A stretch of 64,000 nucleotides of DNA. It comes from Synechococcus sp. PCC 7335. GTDB lineage: Bacteria; Cyanobacteriota; Cyanobacteriia; Phormidesmidales; Phormidesmidaceae. The stretch covers positions 1,751,175 to 1,815,174 of the forward strand of contig NZ_DS989904.1 in assembly GCF_000155595.1 (NCBI RefSeq). Reading direction: 5' to 3'. Position numbers and translations under genes: made by a program. This document shows, piece by piece, positions 33,308-42,007 of the stretch. Positions within the stretch are counted from its first letter, which is position 1. Every line of letters starts with the position of its first letter. Under the pieces are notes generated by a model. That model searched no databases. It was given only the letters and a program-made list of their open reading frames with translations, and was not told where the DNA came from.

Positions 33308-34627
33308 CTACTGATCAAAGGTAAGCGCTTTGCCGCGCACAGCGGTATCAATCTTGCCGCGGTCGTAGACGATCTGGCCACCGACGATAGTAACGACTGG
33401 CCAGCCAGTTAGATTCCATCCTTCAAAAGGACTCCAGCCACACTTTGTCTGTAGTTCCTCGCGCAAGACAGGGCGATAGGTAGATAAGTCGACTAAGACA
33501 AGATCAGCGTCATATCCAGGCTCAATTAGTCCCTTATTGGGAATATGGTAGGCCCTGGCAACGGCGGTAGACATCCAGTTGGCGACTTGAGCGACGGTGC
33601 AGCGATTTTGCTGAGACTGAGTCAGCATCAGGGGCAAAGAAGTCTCTACACCAGGCATACCAGAAGGCGCATGAGGATAGCCTTTACGCTTTTCTTCAAG
33701 GGTGTGGGGAGCATGATCAGTGGCGATAAAGTCAATCACACCATCTAGAAGTGCTTGCCAGAGAAACTCGCGATCGCGCTCATACTTCAGCGGTGGATTC
33801 ATCTGCGCCAGCGTCCCTAGCTTTTCATACGCGCTCACATCTAGCAGCAAGTGTTGAGGCGTCACTTCGGCGGTGACCCAACTCGGCTTATCTCGGCGCA
33901 GCAGTTCGGCTTCTTCGCCAGTCGACATATGCAAAATATGCAATCGTCGCTGATACTTTTTCGAGAGGCTAAGGGCCAGTTTTGTCGCTAGCAGCGCCGT
34001 TTCATTGTCTTGCACTTTGGTATGAGTAGCCGGATCGCTTTCACCTGCGAACAGCTCTCGCCTAGCTAGAATGCGAGCTTGGTCTTCAGCGTGGACTGCG
34101 ATCAGGCGATCGCCGACTGCAAAGATCGGCTCAATGGTTTCAGCCGTATCGACGGAGAGCGGGCCGTGGGCTGAGCCCATGAAGATTTTGATGCCACAGG
34201 TTGGGTTCGCGGTGCGCAAATCGTCTAGGTTTTCGGCGGTAGCCCCAATGAAGAAGCCATAGTTGACTAAGCTTTTAGACGCTGCGATCGCCAGTTTATC
34301 CGTCAAAACAGCTTGAGTTGTGGTCAGCGGCAGCGTATTGGGCATCTCTAAAAAAGAAGTTACACCTCCTCTTGCGCAAGCACGCGAGGCTGTGAACAAA
34401 TCTTCTTTGTACTCAAGTCCTGGCTCGCGAAAATGCACCTGTGGGTCGATTACTCCAGGAAGTAGCGTCAATCCACTACCGTCAATGGTTCTAGCCTGTC
34501 TAGGCAACTTCAGGTCAGCACCAACTGCTGCGATCTTGCCTTCCTCAATGACCACCTCTGACGGTTCTATCTCTCCAGATGGCAACAGTATCTGCGCTGC
34601 GCGAATCACTAGCGGCATTTGCGTCAT
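33308..34627 (-). CDS. pyrC: Dihydroorotase (class I-like, QxH variant)
   Basis: The 439-residue amidohydrolase forms dihydroorotate from carbamoyl-aspartate in pyrimidine synthesis. It contains LPGVIDPQVHFREPGLEYKEDL (about 56-77), GGVTSFLEMPNTLPLTT (about 87-103), CGIKIFMGSAHG (Lys147, candidate carboxylated lysine), IAVHAEDQ (about 175-182), LHILHMSTGEE, and DFIATDHAPHTLEEKRKGYPHAPSGMPGVET (about 304-334). The usual first metal-binding HxH reads Q-x-H here, as I recall for a group of dihydroorotases in cyanobacteria and Bacteroidetes, so activity is likely. It shares direction with the downstream membrane protein. A second dihydroorotase-like gene is at 37017-38312. Confidence 0.9.
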   Translation of the reverse strand: MTQMPLVIRAAQILLPSGEIEPSEVVIEEGKIAAVGADLKLPRQARTIDGSGLTLLPGVIDPQVHFREPGLEYKEDLFTASRACARGGVTSFLEMPNTLPLTTTQAVLTDKLAIAASKSLVNYGFFIGATAENLDDLRTANPTCGIKIFMGSAHGPLSVDTAETIEPIFAVGDRLIAVHAEDQARILARRELFAGESDPATHTKVQDNETALLATKLALSLSKKYQRRLHILHMSTGEEAELLRRDKPSWVTAEVTPQHLLLDVSAYEKLGTLAQMNPPLKYERDREFLWQALLDGVIDFIATDHAPHTLEEKRKGYPHAPSGMPGVETSLPLMLTQSQQNRCTVAQVANWMSTAVARAYHIPNKGLIEPGYDADLVLVDLSTYRPVLREELQTKCGWSPFEGWNLTGWPVVTIVGGQIVYDRGKIDTAVRGKALTFDQ

Positions 34628-34858
34628 AATTAATCAAGCACGCTTCAAACAGCCTTTGACAGGCTATCGCAACTCTGGCGATAGGATCAAAGTGGTAGAA
34701 AGCTATCTAGCTAAACGCCTATCAAAATTAATGTTTCAATCAAAGTGGCTCAGTCTCCACCACCTATACAGCATCTGTCATCCTAACTAGAATGACGACA
34801 GACGCCGCCAAAGCATATATGCGTTTATACTTTTTCAACTGTCGAGTTCATATAAGTC

Positions 34859-35401
34859 GTGTCTGAAAAGCAGCAAAATCCGTGGATCGAAGGGCTACAA
34901 ACAGTTGCTCTTAGTATCTTTCTAGCACTAGGTATTCGTCAGTTTGTCGCCGAAGCACGCTTCATTCCTTCAGAATCGATGCTGCCTACTCTCGAAGTTG
35001 ATGATCGCCTAGTTGTCGAAAAAATCAGCTACCACTTTAATCCCCCCAAACGGGGCGACATCATTGTTTTTCGCGCGCCGCAAGCAGCTCTAGACGCTGC
35101 TCACTCCACGACCAAAGACGCCTACATCAAGCGCGTTATCGGCCTTCCTGGTGAAGAAGTAGAGATTAAACAGGGCAGAGTCTTTATAGACGGCAGTGCT
35201 CTAGAAGAAGATTACATCCAAGCCCCACCAGCCTATACCTGGGGTCCGCAAGTTGTCCCTACCGATGAATATTTGGTGTTGGGTGATAATCGTAACAGCA
35301 GCTCTGATGGTCATGTGTGGGGATTTCTCCCACGCGAAAGGATTATTGGCAGAGCTGTTGTTCGATTCTGGCCTATTCAGCGCATCGGTGGGTTGGATTG
35401 A
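34859..35401 (+). CDS. lepB: Signal peptidase I
   Basis: The 180-residue membrane protease removes Sec/Tat signal peptides at the outer face of the plasma membrane. One N-terminal helix (QTVALSIFLALGIRQFVAEARF, about 12-33) is followed by FIPSESMLPTLEVDDRLVVEKISY (catalytic Ser about 39), the RGDIIVF segment (about 62-68), the DAYIKRVIGLPGEEVEI region with the catalytic Lys (about 89), and GDNRNSSSDGHVWGFLPRERIIGRAVVRFWP (about 142-172). It begins with GTG at 34859; no ATG fits the conserved N-terminus. A close paralogue follows 168 bp downstream, so the two appear to be a tandem duplication. Confidence 0.95.
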   Translation: MSEKQQNPWIEGLQTVALSIFLALGIRQFVAEARFIPSESMLPTLEVDDRLVVEKISYHFNPPKRGDIIVFRAPQAALDAAHSTTKDAYIKRVIGLPGEEVEIKQGRVFIDGSALEEDYIQAPPAYTWGPQVVPTDEYLVLGDNRNSSSDGHVWGFLPRERIIGRAVVRFWPIQRIGGLD

Positions 35402-35569
35402 CTTCGATGCTTTGCTACTAGGCCCCGCTTGGCTGAACTTTGCTTGGCTACTGAGTTTCGTTTGCTACTGAAAAGGTGAGTCCGAAGACTGAATTGGCAT
35501 AGGATCGGTCACATTTTGGCCGGATGAGGGGTACTTTATCAATATGTATTGATACGATTCTCTTCTTTC

Positions 35570-36112
35570 ATGACTAAGCAACAGACTCGCTTCTGGGTAG
35601 AAGCCGTACAAACGGTTGGTCTTAGTGTTGCTCTAGCCTTTGGTGTCCGACAGTTCGTGGCTGAAGCGCGGCTAGTGCCTACTGGCTCTATGCAGCCCAC
35701 CATTGAGATCAACGACCGTCTGTTTGTTGAGAAAATCAGCTACCGTTTTCATCCCCCAAAGCGAGGCGATATCATCGTTTTTCAAGCGCCGAAGGAAGCT
35801 TTGGAAGCTGCGCAGTCAACTACTAAAGATGCCTATTTGAAGCGTGTTGTTGGCCTGCCAGGCGAAGAAGTTGCTGTAAAAGATGGCCGGGTTTTTGTGG
35901 ATGGTAAGGTCCTAGCTGAAGACTACATAAAATCGCCTCCAGCCTACGTATGGGGTCCAAACGTGGTACCAAACGGGCATTACCTAGTGCTTGGTGACAA
36001 TCGCAATAGTAGCTCCGATGGTCATGTTTGGGGATTCTTATCAGAAGAGACGATTATTGGTAAGGCAGCGGTTCGGTTCTGGCCGCCTAGTCGAATTGGT
36101 GGGTTGGATTGA
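35570..36112 (+). CDS. lepB: Signal peptidase I (second copy)
   Basis: From ATG 35570 the protein has 180 residues and is a paralogue of the gene just upstream. The longer frame would start with TTG and add seven residues. The helix is QTVGLSVALAFGVRQFVAEARLV, then PTGSMQPTIEINDRLFVEKISYRF (Ser about 39), RGDIIVFQAP, AYLKRVVGLPGEEVAVKDGRVF (catalytic Lys about 89), and LGDNRNSSSDGHVWGFLSEETIIGKAAVRFWP. The two copies keep every catalytic element but differ around the substrate-binding strands. Cyanobacteria often carry two or more LepB proteins with different membrane targets. The copies are separated by a repeat-rich gap. Confidence 0.95.
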   Translation: MTKQQTRFWVEAVQTVGLSVALAFGVRQFVAEARLVPTGSMQPTIEINDRLFVEKISYRFHPPKRGDIIVFQAPKEALEAAQSTTKDAYLKRVVGLPGEEVAVKDGRVFVDGKVLAEDYIKSPPAYVWGPNVVPNGHYLVLGDNRNSSSDGHVWGFLSEETIIGKAAVRFWPPSRIGGLD

Positions 36113-36184
36113 TATCGCTAGTGCTCTCAAGAGATGGAGCCCGTATTAGATAACGTGTTACCTGTCCAGTTAGAGACTACTGTC

Positions 36185-36925
36185 TTAGGGCTTGTTTTCG
36201 AAGGACTTGTTATAAATCACTGGCATCTGACCTTTCCACTTATTCCATAGATCATCATCAGTCATCAAGTTAGCCATAAAGTGGCTGACATTAATACGAC
36301 TAGTTGAGCCCGCATCAAAGATGGCACTTCTAACAGGTGAAGGATGTACTTCGTACTCGCTTACCTGCGCTTCGTGAGTCAGAGTATCCGGACGAACTAC
36401 GCTCCATTCAATGTTCGGATTATTCTGACCAATTTCGGTCCGTAGATAGTCTGCGGCTTGTTCATTGTCCGCATGGGGCGGCAGGAGTGCCCGAATCAAC
36501 CAAATGATACACTTTTGGGCAAGTGAAATTCGCTCAGGCAAATCTCGATTGCGATTACCCGCTGTATTCATTAGCACAACTTTAGTTGACGTCTGTGTCT
36601 GGTTGGCTTTAATCGCGTCGCACAGTAGACGTATTGCATCAGTGACTAACCAGCGCGGCTGTCCATAGATGCCGCTCCAAGTCATGTTGTGTCCTAAGCA
36701 CGACGCGATCGCACTACATGGACTAACGTGTTGAACCATTTCCGTTTCGCTCAGCTCGAGTAGATTAGCGCAGACGATCTGTAAGTTTGTGTGCTGTCGG
36801 AGCGCTTCTGAGATCTTTTCGGGTGAACGCACAATGGCGACGACGTTCAGACCACGATTGAGTAAGGCTTGAACGAGTAGCCGTCCGGTGGCCCCACTAG
36901 CGCCGACTACAAGGACTTTGGTCAT
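36185..36925 (-). CDS. NAD(P)-binding atypical SDR family protein
   Basis: The 246-residue soluble protein begins with KVLVVGASGATGRLLVQALLNRGLNVVAIVR (about 3-33), the GxxGxxG Rossmann motif of atypical short-chain dehydrogenase/NAD(P)H-binding proteins. Later segments KVVLMNTAGNRNRDLPERISL (about 115-135) and WSVVRPDTLTHEAQVSEYEVH (about 175-196) fit the NmrA/YwnB group. The classic SDR YxxxK is not evident, so it may be an NADPH-sensing or ligand-binding protein, or an isomerase-type enzyme, not a dehydrogenase. Its substrate is unknown. It is isolated, with small repeats in its leader (36945-36993). Confidence 0.82.
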   Translation of the reverse strand: MTKVLVVGASGATGRLLVQALLNRGLNVVAIVRSPEKISEALRQHTNLQIVCANLLELSETEMVQHVSPCSAIASCLGHNMTWSGIYGQPRWLVTDAIRLLCDAIKANQTQTSTKVVLMNTAGNRNRDLPERISLAQKCIIWLIRALLPPHADNEQAADYLRTEIGQNNPNIEWSVVRPDTLTHEAQVSEYEVHPSPVRSAIFDAGSTSRINVSHFMANLMTDDDLWNKWKGQMPVIYNKSFENKP

Positions 36926-36944
36926 GGCTTCTCTACCGCTCGGT

Positions 36945-36993
36945 TCTATACATCAGATCTTTACGTAAGCTCTACACGTCAGCTCTATACATC
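36945..36993. repeat. 13-bp imperfect tandem repeats upstream of the SDR gene
   Basis: AGCTCTACACGTC (36968-36980) is followed by AGCTCTATACATC (36981-36993), and a related TCTATACATCAG lies at 36945-36956. They fall in the 5' leader of the minus-strand SDR gene. Confidence 0.7.
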
Positions 36994-37016
36994 AGTACCA
37001 ATCTTGCATATCAGCA

Positions 37017-38312
37017 TCAAAACTGGCAGTTCCACACATGAGAGACTTTTCCCTGTATAGATTGTCCAGCCCAAGGGGTGTTGAAAGCTGACAGCGTTTG
37101 TAAGTTTTGAGCGGTGAGTGTCCATTGAGTTGCTGGATTAAAGAGGGTTAGCTCAGCGCTCGCACCGATCTCTAACCTACCAGCATCTAGCTGAAGACAG
37201 TTGGCTGGGCCGTGACTCAACCGATGCCACAGTAGGTCTGGAGGCCATTTCCCGGTGACGACGAAGGTTTGCCACAAGATCGGTAAAGCTAGCTCTAACC
37301 CGATCGCACCGGGCGGGGCTAAATCGAAGGCGACAGTTTTTTCTTCATAGGTGTAGGGGCTATGATCGATGGCGATCGCCTCTAAAACGCCCTCTCTAAC
37401 AGCGTCTACTAAAGCCTGTCGATCAGCCGGGTTACCTAATGGCGGGTCGTGACGCAAGCTAGGCTGATAGTCTTGTAGATCTCCTGTATCAAAGCAAAGG
37501 TGATGCCAGGCTACACTGGCAGTAATCGGTAGGCCCTGCTCTTTGGCCTGTCGGATTAAGGTGATGCTTCGAGCCGTAGAAACGCGCATGATATGGATCG
37601 GAGTCGACGTCTCAGCGATGTATTCTAATAGCGCGGCCAGCGAAGCGGTCTCGGCAATTACGCTGACGCCTTCTAACCCCAATCGCAGACTATTTACCCC
37701 CTCTCTAGCGGCACCCGCTCCAGCAATTTGAGGATCACAAGGCCATAGGGCGATTGGCTGGTTTAGAGGCTGCATATATTCCAGCAGTCGTTTAACGAGA
37801 ACTGGATTAGAGAGGGGTCTAGCATCCGTAAACCCAACCGCGCCTGCTTCTGCTAGCTCAGCAAAGTCCACAAGCTGCTTGCCCTTGGCGCCGATGGTGA
37901 TAGCAGACCAGGGCATAAGCTTGGTTTGGGCTGAAAGATTGGTGCCCACTTTCTGGGCGGCAAGAATAGAGGCGATCGCGCTGATACTATCAGCCGCAGG
38001 CTGAGTGGTTGGCAGCAGGCCTACTCGAGTGAATCCACCGGCGGTAGCTGCCCGTCGCAAAGACACATAGGTTTCTCTAGGCTCGTAGCCAGGTTCACCG
38101 CTTTGGCTGTAGAGATCGATTAAGCCTGGACCTAGGAACTGACCGCTGCCATCAACGATCTCGGTATCGGTTGGTATCTCTGTAATCGAAGGGGCGATCG
38201 CTGCAATTTTTCCGGCTTCAATAAGCACATCACCCACGCCATCAGCCGTCAGCTCAGCGGCTCCTCCTATCAAGGTTGCCTGTGTGATCAGCTGCCTCAT
38301 AGAATGCGACAT
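37017..38312 (-). CDS. Dihydroorotase-like pseudo-enzyme
   Basis: The 431-residue protein is a full-length member of the dihydroorotase family: GPGLIDLYSQSGEPGYEPRETYVSL (about 61-85), GGFTRVGLLPTTQPAAD, VGFTDARPL, STPIHIMRVSTARS, and AIAIDHSPYTYEEKTVAFDLAPPGAIGLELALPIL. Both histidines of the HxH metal site are gone (Tyr68 and Gln70), and the Lys that becomes carboxylated is not apparent, whereas the late Asp and one His remain. It is therefore probably inactive on its own, comparable to the PyrC' proteins that in some bacteria stabilise aspartate carbamoyltransferase. The start was set at ATG 38312, just after the stop of the upstream phosphatase gene; 38345 would overlap it by 29 bp. Confidence 0.85.
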   Translation of the reverse strand: MSHSMRQLITQATLIGGAAELTADGVGDVLIEAGKIAAIAPSITEIPTDTEIVDGSGQFLGPGLIDLYSQSGEPGYEPRETYVSLRRAATAGGFTRVGLLPTTQPAADSISAIASILAAQKVGTNLSAQTKLMPWSAITIGAKGKQLVDFAELAEAGAVGFTDARPLSNPVLVKRLLEYMQPLNQPIALWPCDPQIAGAGAAREGVNSLRLGLEGVSVIAETASLAALLEYIAETSTPIHIMRVSTARSITLIRQAKEQGLPITASVAWHHLCFDTGDLQDYQPSLRHDPPLGNPADRQALVDAVREGVLEAIAIDHSPYTYEEKTVAFDLAPPGAIGLELALPILWQTFVVTGKWPPDLLWHRLSHGPANCLQLDAGRLEIGASAELTLFNPATQWTLTAQNLQTLSAFNTPWAGQSIQGKVSHVWNCQF

Positions 38313-38316
38313 AAGC

Positions 38317-39741
38317 CTATAGAGCCCCGGCCGCTGTCTTGTCAAAAATGCTGCCTGATAGATGCGTTGTAATGTTCGCTGCGCTTAAGACGGGTAGGCT
38401 GTCTGCTCCACCGTGATAGTCAATCACACTGACTGCGCCGTTGCCTTGCTTAAACTGCCAAAACTTCTCTGGCCCAAGTCCAAACAGCTGACATAAGATT
38501 GCCTTGTTGATGGCATCGTGAGCGACCACCATCACCGTTGGTGGCGTATCCCAATAGTCTGTGCCCTCACTGTAGGCCGCGACAATATCTCCCCAGCCTT
38601 TCTTCGCTCTAGCCCATACATCCTCTAGATTTTCGCCTGCTGGCATCTGTACTGTCTCGGGTTTGCTTTGCCACTGAGCGAGCATGCCAGGATAGCCGGC
38701 TTCAATCTCGGTTTCTAGCATGCCTTCCCATTCGCCGTGGCCGATTTCCCAGAGCTGCTCTGTGGTTTCTAGGCGCACTTCTGGATGATGCTGCAAAATA
38801 CCCTCGGCTGTTTCTTTGGGTCGTAACATCGAAGAACTCACAGCCGCATCGATGCTGACCGTCTTCAGAAATTCACCTGCCTGCGCCGCCTGACGGTGAC
38901 CGTTTTCGTTAAGTGGAATATCGATTTTTCCTTGAAACCGACCGTCTCGATTCCAGTTAGTTTCGCCGTGACGTACCAGTAAGAATCTAGGCCCTTTAAA
39001 GCGCGATCGCCGCTGAGGGATCGGCTGCCCCAGATGACTTGTCAAGTTCAACGACTCTAGCTGCACACTAGCTACCTCGCCTTCTTGCCCACTGATAAAA
39101 TTCAGCACGTTGATCGCGCAATTATCTTGTCCCATACTGTTCAAGCTTGCAGGGCCTAAGCCAATTGCAGCACCTAGTAGCGCGCGGTTAATCGCACTAT
39201 GACCTACTAGCAGAATGGTTTGACCTGGATGCTTGGCTAAGACAGTCTGCCAAAATAGCGTCGCCCGTTCCCACATATCTCGAACCGGATAGAAATCCGT
39301 TGTTGTTCCATCTGCGTTCGGCAGCGGCATGACAAACTCGTTTGGTAAGGTCCTCCAGGCTTGATACATCTCCTGGTAGTTAGCCTCTACCTCATCGAAT
39401 GACTTTGATTCCCATAGCGGTAAATTGATCTCTTTGATTAAATCTGCAATCTGAATCTTAGGCAGTGCATTTCCGGTCTGTTTCATCGTCTCAACGATGA
39501 TTTCACAGGTGTGCTGGGCTCGCTTTAGCGGACTAGTATACACAGCGTCTAGCGTTAACCCTGAGAGTGTTTTGCCTACCTGATGCGCCTGCTGTTTGCC
39601 TAATTCTGTAAGGACTGCTTTATCGTGGTGGCCTTGAATGACTCGGCTTGCATTCGAGGTACTTTGACCATGCCGAACGATGATAACAGTGGTTTTCAAC
39701 GGAGCTGCCTCGCCTTTAGATAGAGCTATAGCTTTTGCCAC
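38317..39741 (-). CDS. Two-domain histidine phosphatase family protein
   Basis: The 474-residue protein has two tandem phosphoglycerate-mutase-like domains. Domain 1 (about 17-215) has IIVRHGQSTSN (about 20-30) and LLVGHSAINRALLGAAIG (about 181). Domain 2 (about 245-450) has LLVRHGETNWNRDGRFQGKID (about 252) and MVVAHDAINKAILCQLFG (about 410). Each has the RHG and second His motifs, so both halves could be active. Cyanobacterial relatives of this double-domain type include a metal-independent phosphoserine phosphatase; the exact activity here is not certain. The pseudo-dihydroorotase gene follows with a gap of only about 4 bp on the same strand, so the two are likely co-transcribed. Confidence 0.87.
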   Translation of the reverse strand: MAKAIALSKGEAAPLKTTVIIVRHGQSTSNASRVIQGHHDKAVLTELGKQQAHQVGKTLSGLTLDAVYTSPLKRAQHTCEIIVETMKQTGNALPKIQIADLIKEINLPLWESKSFDEVEANYQEMYQAWRTLPNEFVMPLPNADGTTTDFYPVRDMWERATLFWQTVLAKHPGQTILLVGHSAINRALLGAAIGLGPASLNSMGQDNCAINVLNFISGQEGEVASVQLESLNLTSHLGQPIPQRRSRFKGPRFLLVRHGETNWNRDGRFQGKIDIPLNENGHRQAAQAGEFLKTVSIDAAVSSSMLRPKETAEGILQHHPEVRLETTEQLWEIGHGEWEGMLETEIEAGYPGMLAQWQSKPETVQMPAGENLEDVWARAKKGWGDIVAAYSEGTDYWDTPPTVMVVAHDAINKAILCQLFGLGPEKFWQFKQGNGAVSVIDYHGGADSLPVLSAANITTHLSGSIFDKTAAGAL

Positions 39742-40017
39742 TTCTGCGCTTCAGACATTTCCAATCAGTAAGATTTTTGTCTTAACAAAGCGCTAGGGCA
39801 CACTAGGCGCACGAATGCATTCGACGCTAGCTACTATATATGCCAGAGCTATCTTACAACGAAGCGCCTATTGCAATAGGATATGTAGGAAACAACGTTG
39901 AGATGCAGAATCGACGTGTTCGCATACCAACTCGCCTATAAAACTTGTCTGTAACTAGGTATCTGTGACTGTGTATATACAGCGTAAACACAGACGAGTT
40001 GCCTACAATAATGGGGT

Positions 40018-40983
40018 ATGTCAAAGATCGTCACCTATAGCCCTGCCTACACTCTAGTTCCGACCTACGAGTGCTTCAATCGCTGTACTTACTGTAACTT
40101 TCGCCAAGAACCAGGTACTGATCAGTGGATGAGTCTAGAGAAGGCTAGAGAAACGCTGACGCGATTGCAGTCTACAGAAGTCATTGAAATTCTTATCTTG
40201 AGCGGCGAAGTTCACCCTAAGAGTGCTCGCCGGGCGGCATGGTTTGAGCATATCTATCAGATGTGTGAGCTAGCGCTGGCGATGGGATTTCTTCCACATA
40301 CCAATGTCGGTCCACTTAGCTATCAGGAGATGGCGGCGCTTAAACAGGTCAATGCTTCGATGGGGTTGATGCTAGAGCAAATGACACCTACTTTGATGAA
40401 CACAGTACACAAGTACGCGCCAAGTAAGCAGCCTGAGCGGCGGTTAGAACAATTGAACTTTGCAGGTAGGCTAAAGATTCCATTTACGACAGGAATATTA
40501 CTGGGCTTAGGTGAAACCGTTGAAGATTGGCAAGAGAGCTTAAGCGCGATTGCCCAAGTTCACCAAAAGTACGGACACATTCAAGAAGTGATTTTGCAGC
40601 CACACCAGCCAGGAGAAAGGCAGAGTGAAGTGCGATCGCCTTGCTACGGAACTACCCTGCTAAAAGCAGTGAAGCTGGCTAAGTCTGTTCTTCCTTCGGA
40701 CATTACAATTCAAATTCCACCGAATTTGATTCTCTTAGACCAGGCACTGCTAGACTGCATTGCCGCAGGTGCAACAGACTTAGGTGGTATTGGCCCAATC
40801 GATGAAGTCAATCCGAACTATAGCCACCGTGATCGCATTACTATGCGATCGCTTTTAGACACTCAAGGCTGGAAGCTACAGAAAAGACTGCCGGTTTATA
40901 GACAATACGATCAATGGCTACCTTCTGAGATAGCCGAAGTCTCAAAGCAGTATCAATATTCTGCTGAAAACGCACTGTCGTAA
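40018..40983 (+). CDS. cofG: FO synthase subunit CofG (radical SAM)
   Basis: This 321-residue radical SAM protein has the cluster motif CFNRCTYC (Cys19, Cys23, Cys26). It matches CofG, which with CofH makes 7,8-didemethyl-8-hydroxy-5-deazariboflavin (FO) from tyrosine and a pyrimidine precursor. Other conserved parts are SGEVHPKS (about 62), YALAMGFLPHTNVGPLS-type strand (about 90-110), GLMLEQMTP (about 119-127), and IPFTTGILLGLGETVEDW (about 154-171). In cyanobacteria FO serves as a light-harvesting chromophore of DNA photolyase; it is also the precursor of F420. CofH is not in this window. No adjacent partner; a CofE-like gene is at 2834-4000. Confidence 0.92.
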   Translation: MSKIVTYSPAYTLVPTYECFNRCTYCNFRQEPGTDQWMSLEKARETLTRLQSTEVIEILILSGEVHPKSARRAAWFEHIYQMCELALAMGFLPHTNVGPLSYQEMAALKQVNASMGLMLEQMTPTLMNTVHKYAPSKQPERRLEQLNFAGRLKIPFTTGILLGLGETVEDWQESLSAIAQVHQKYGHIQEVILQPHQPGERQSEVRSPCYGTTLLKAVKLAKSVLPSDITIQIPPNLILLDQALLDCIAAGATDLGGIGPIDEVNPNYSHRDRITMRSLLDTQGWKLQKRLPVYRQYDQWLPSEIAEVSKQYQYSAENALS

Positions 40984-41068
40984 CCCACTGTAGAAGGCAA
41001 GCGCGGCACTCAGCGTTCGGCACTAAGTCCGGTACTATACAGATTCTTTGGTGAATGAATCTGAAAGT

Positions 41069-41743
41069 ATGCAACGATTTAGGCACCACTATGTACCTAT
41101 GACGATGGCCCAAGAACGCGAACCCTTCATTAGCCTCGCGCTATATCACCTGTTTAAGTGGTCGGTGGTCAGCCCGGTGTTACATGGCTATTTTCGCGGA
41201 CGTATCTATGGGGCTAAGAAGGTACCAAAGCAAGGGCCGTTAATTATTGTGGCTAACCATGCCAGTAATTTTGATCCGCCGCTATTGTCTAACTGCATCG
41301 GACGACCAGTGTCTTTTATGGCAAAAGAGTCGCTGTTTCGAGTGCCAGTGCTAGCACCAGCGATTCGAGCCTATGGAGCATATCCGGTTAAGAGAGGCTC
41401 AGCCGATCGCAGCGCTATTCGAGAAGCCCTCCGGCAGCTAGAGAATGGCTGGGCAGTAGGTATTTTTTTACAGGGGATACGCACCTCAGACGGACGAATC
41501 CCAGATCCTAAGCTAGGAGCGGCGCTAATTGCAGCGAAAGCTCAAGTCCCGCTGTTACCGGTCAGCTTGTGGGGGACTGAGAAGATTTTGAAAAAAGGAG
41601 CGCTTCTGCCTAGACCAGCAGCGGTAACGGTAAGAATTGGGGAGGTGCTCCCCCCTCCGCTGACTAAAGACAAGGCCGAACTACGGGCAATTACACAGCG
41701 CTGCGCGGACGAAATTCATAGCCTACATGAGCTAGGTAGATAA
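41069..41743 (+). CDS. Lysophospholipid acyltransferase family (PlsC-like)
   Basis: From ATG 41069 the protein has 224 residues. It is a 1-acyl-sn-glycerol-3-phosphate-acyltransferase-like enzyme of membrane lipid synthesis. Motif I IIVANHASNFDPPLLSN (HxxxxD, about 58-74), motif II around FMAKESLFRVPVLAPAIRAYGAYPVKRGS (about 84-112), EEG-like region GIFLQGIRTSDGR (about 130-142; the canonical E/P is altered), and LLPVSLWG (about 160-167) are visible. Longer frames would begin with TTG (41048) or GTG (41051). Its substrate could be lysophosphatidate or a related lipid. It is 85 bp after cofG on the same strand but without a functional link. Confidence 0.87.
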   Translation: MQRFRHHYVPMTMAQEREPFISLALYHLFKWSVVSPVLHGYFRGRIYGAKKVPKQGPLIIVANHASNFDPPLLSNCIGRPVSFMAKESLFRVPVLAPAIRAYGAYPVKRGSADRSAIREALRQLENGWAVGIFLQGIRTSDGRIPDPKLGAALIAAKAQVPLLPVSLWGTEKILKKGALLPRPAAVTVRIGEVLPPPLTKDKAELRAITQRCADEIHSLHELGR

Positions 41744-42007
41744 AGAGCTGCTAGGAAGATAGAAGCAGAAGAGGCTTGAAGCAAACTGCTCAACGAAGAG
41801 GTAGCGATCGCAGGTAAAATGCGAAGAACTAGACTATATAGCCGCGTTCGGATGTATTCGGGGCACGGGAAGTCACTTGACCTACTGCCGTATAGGGGTT
41901 TAGCTGTACTGCTCTACTTTGGCTACTCTACTTTAGCTGATCTAGAACTTTAGCTAATTTAGAGAAGTGACGATAGCTATAGTACATCTAGCCGTCGAAG
42001 GGCCTCT

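Noticed and set aside
38313-38345. Start of the pseudo-dihydroorotase at 38345
   Set aside because: It would overlap the phosphatase gene by 29 bp and add an atypical Arg-rich peptide; ATG 38312 follows the phosphatase stop neatly.
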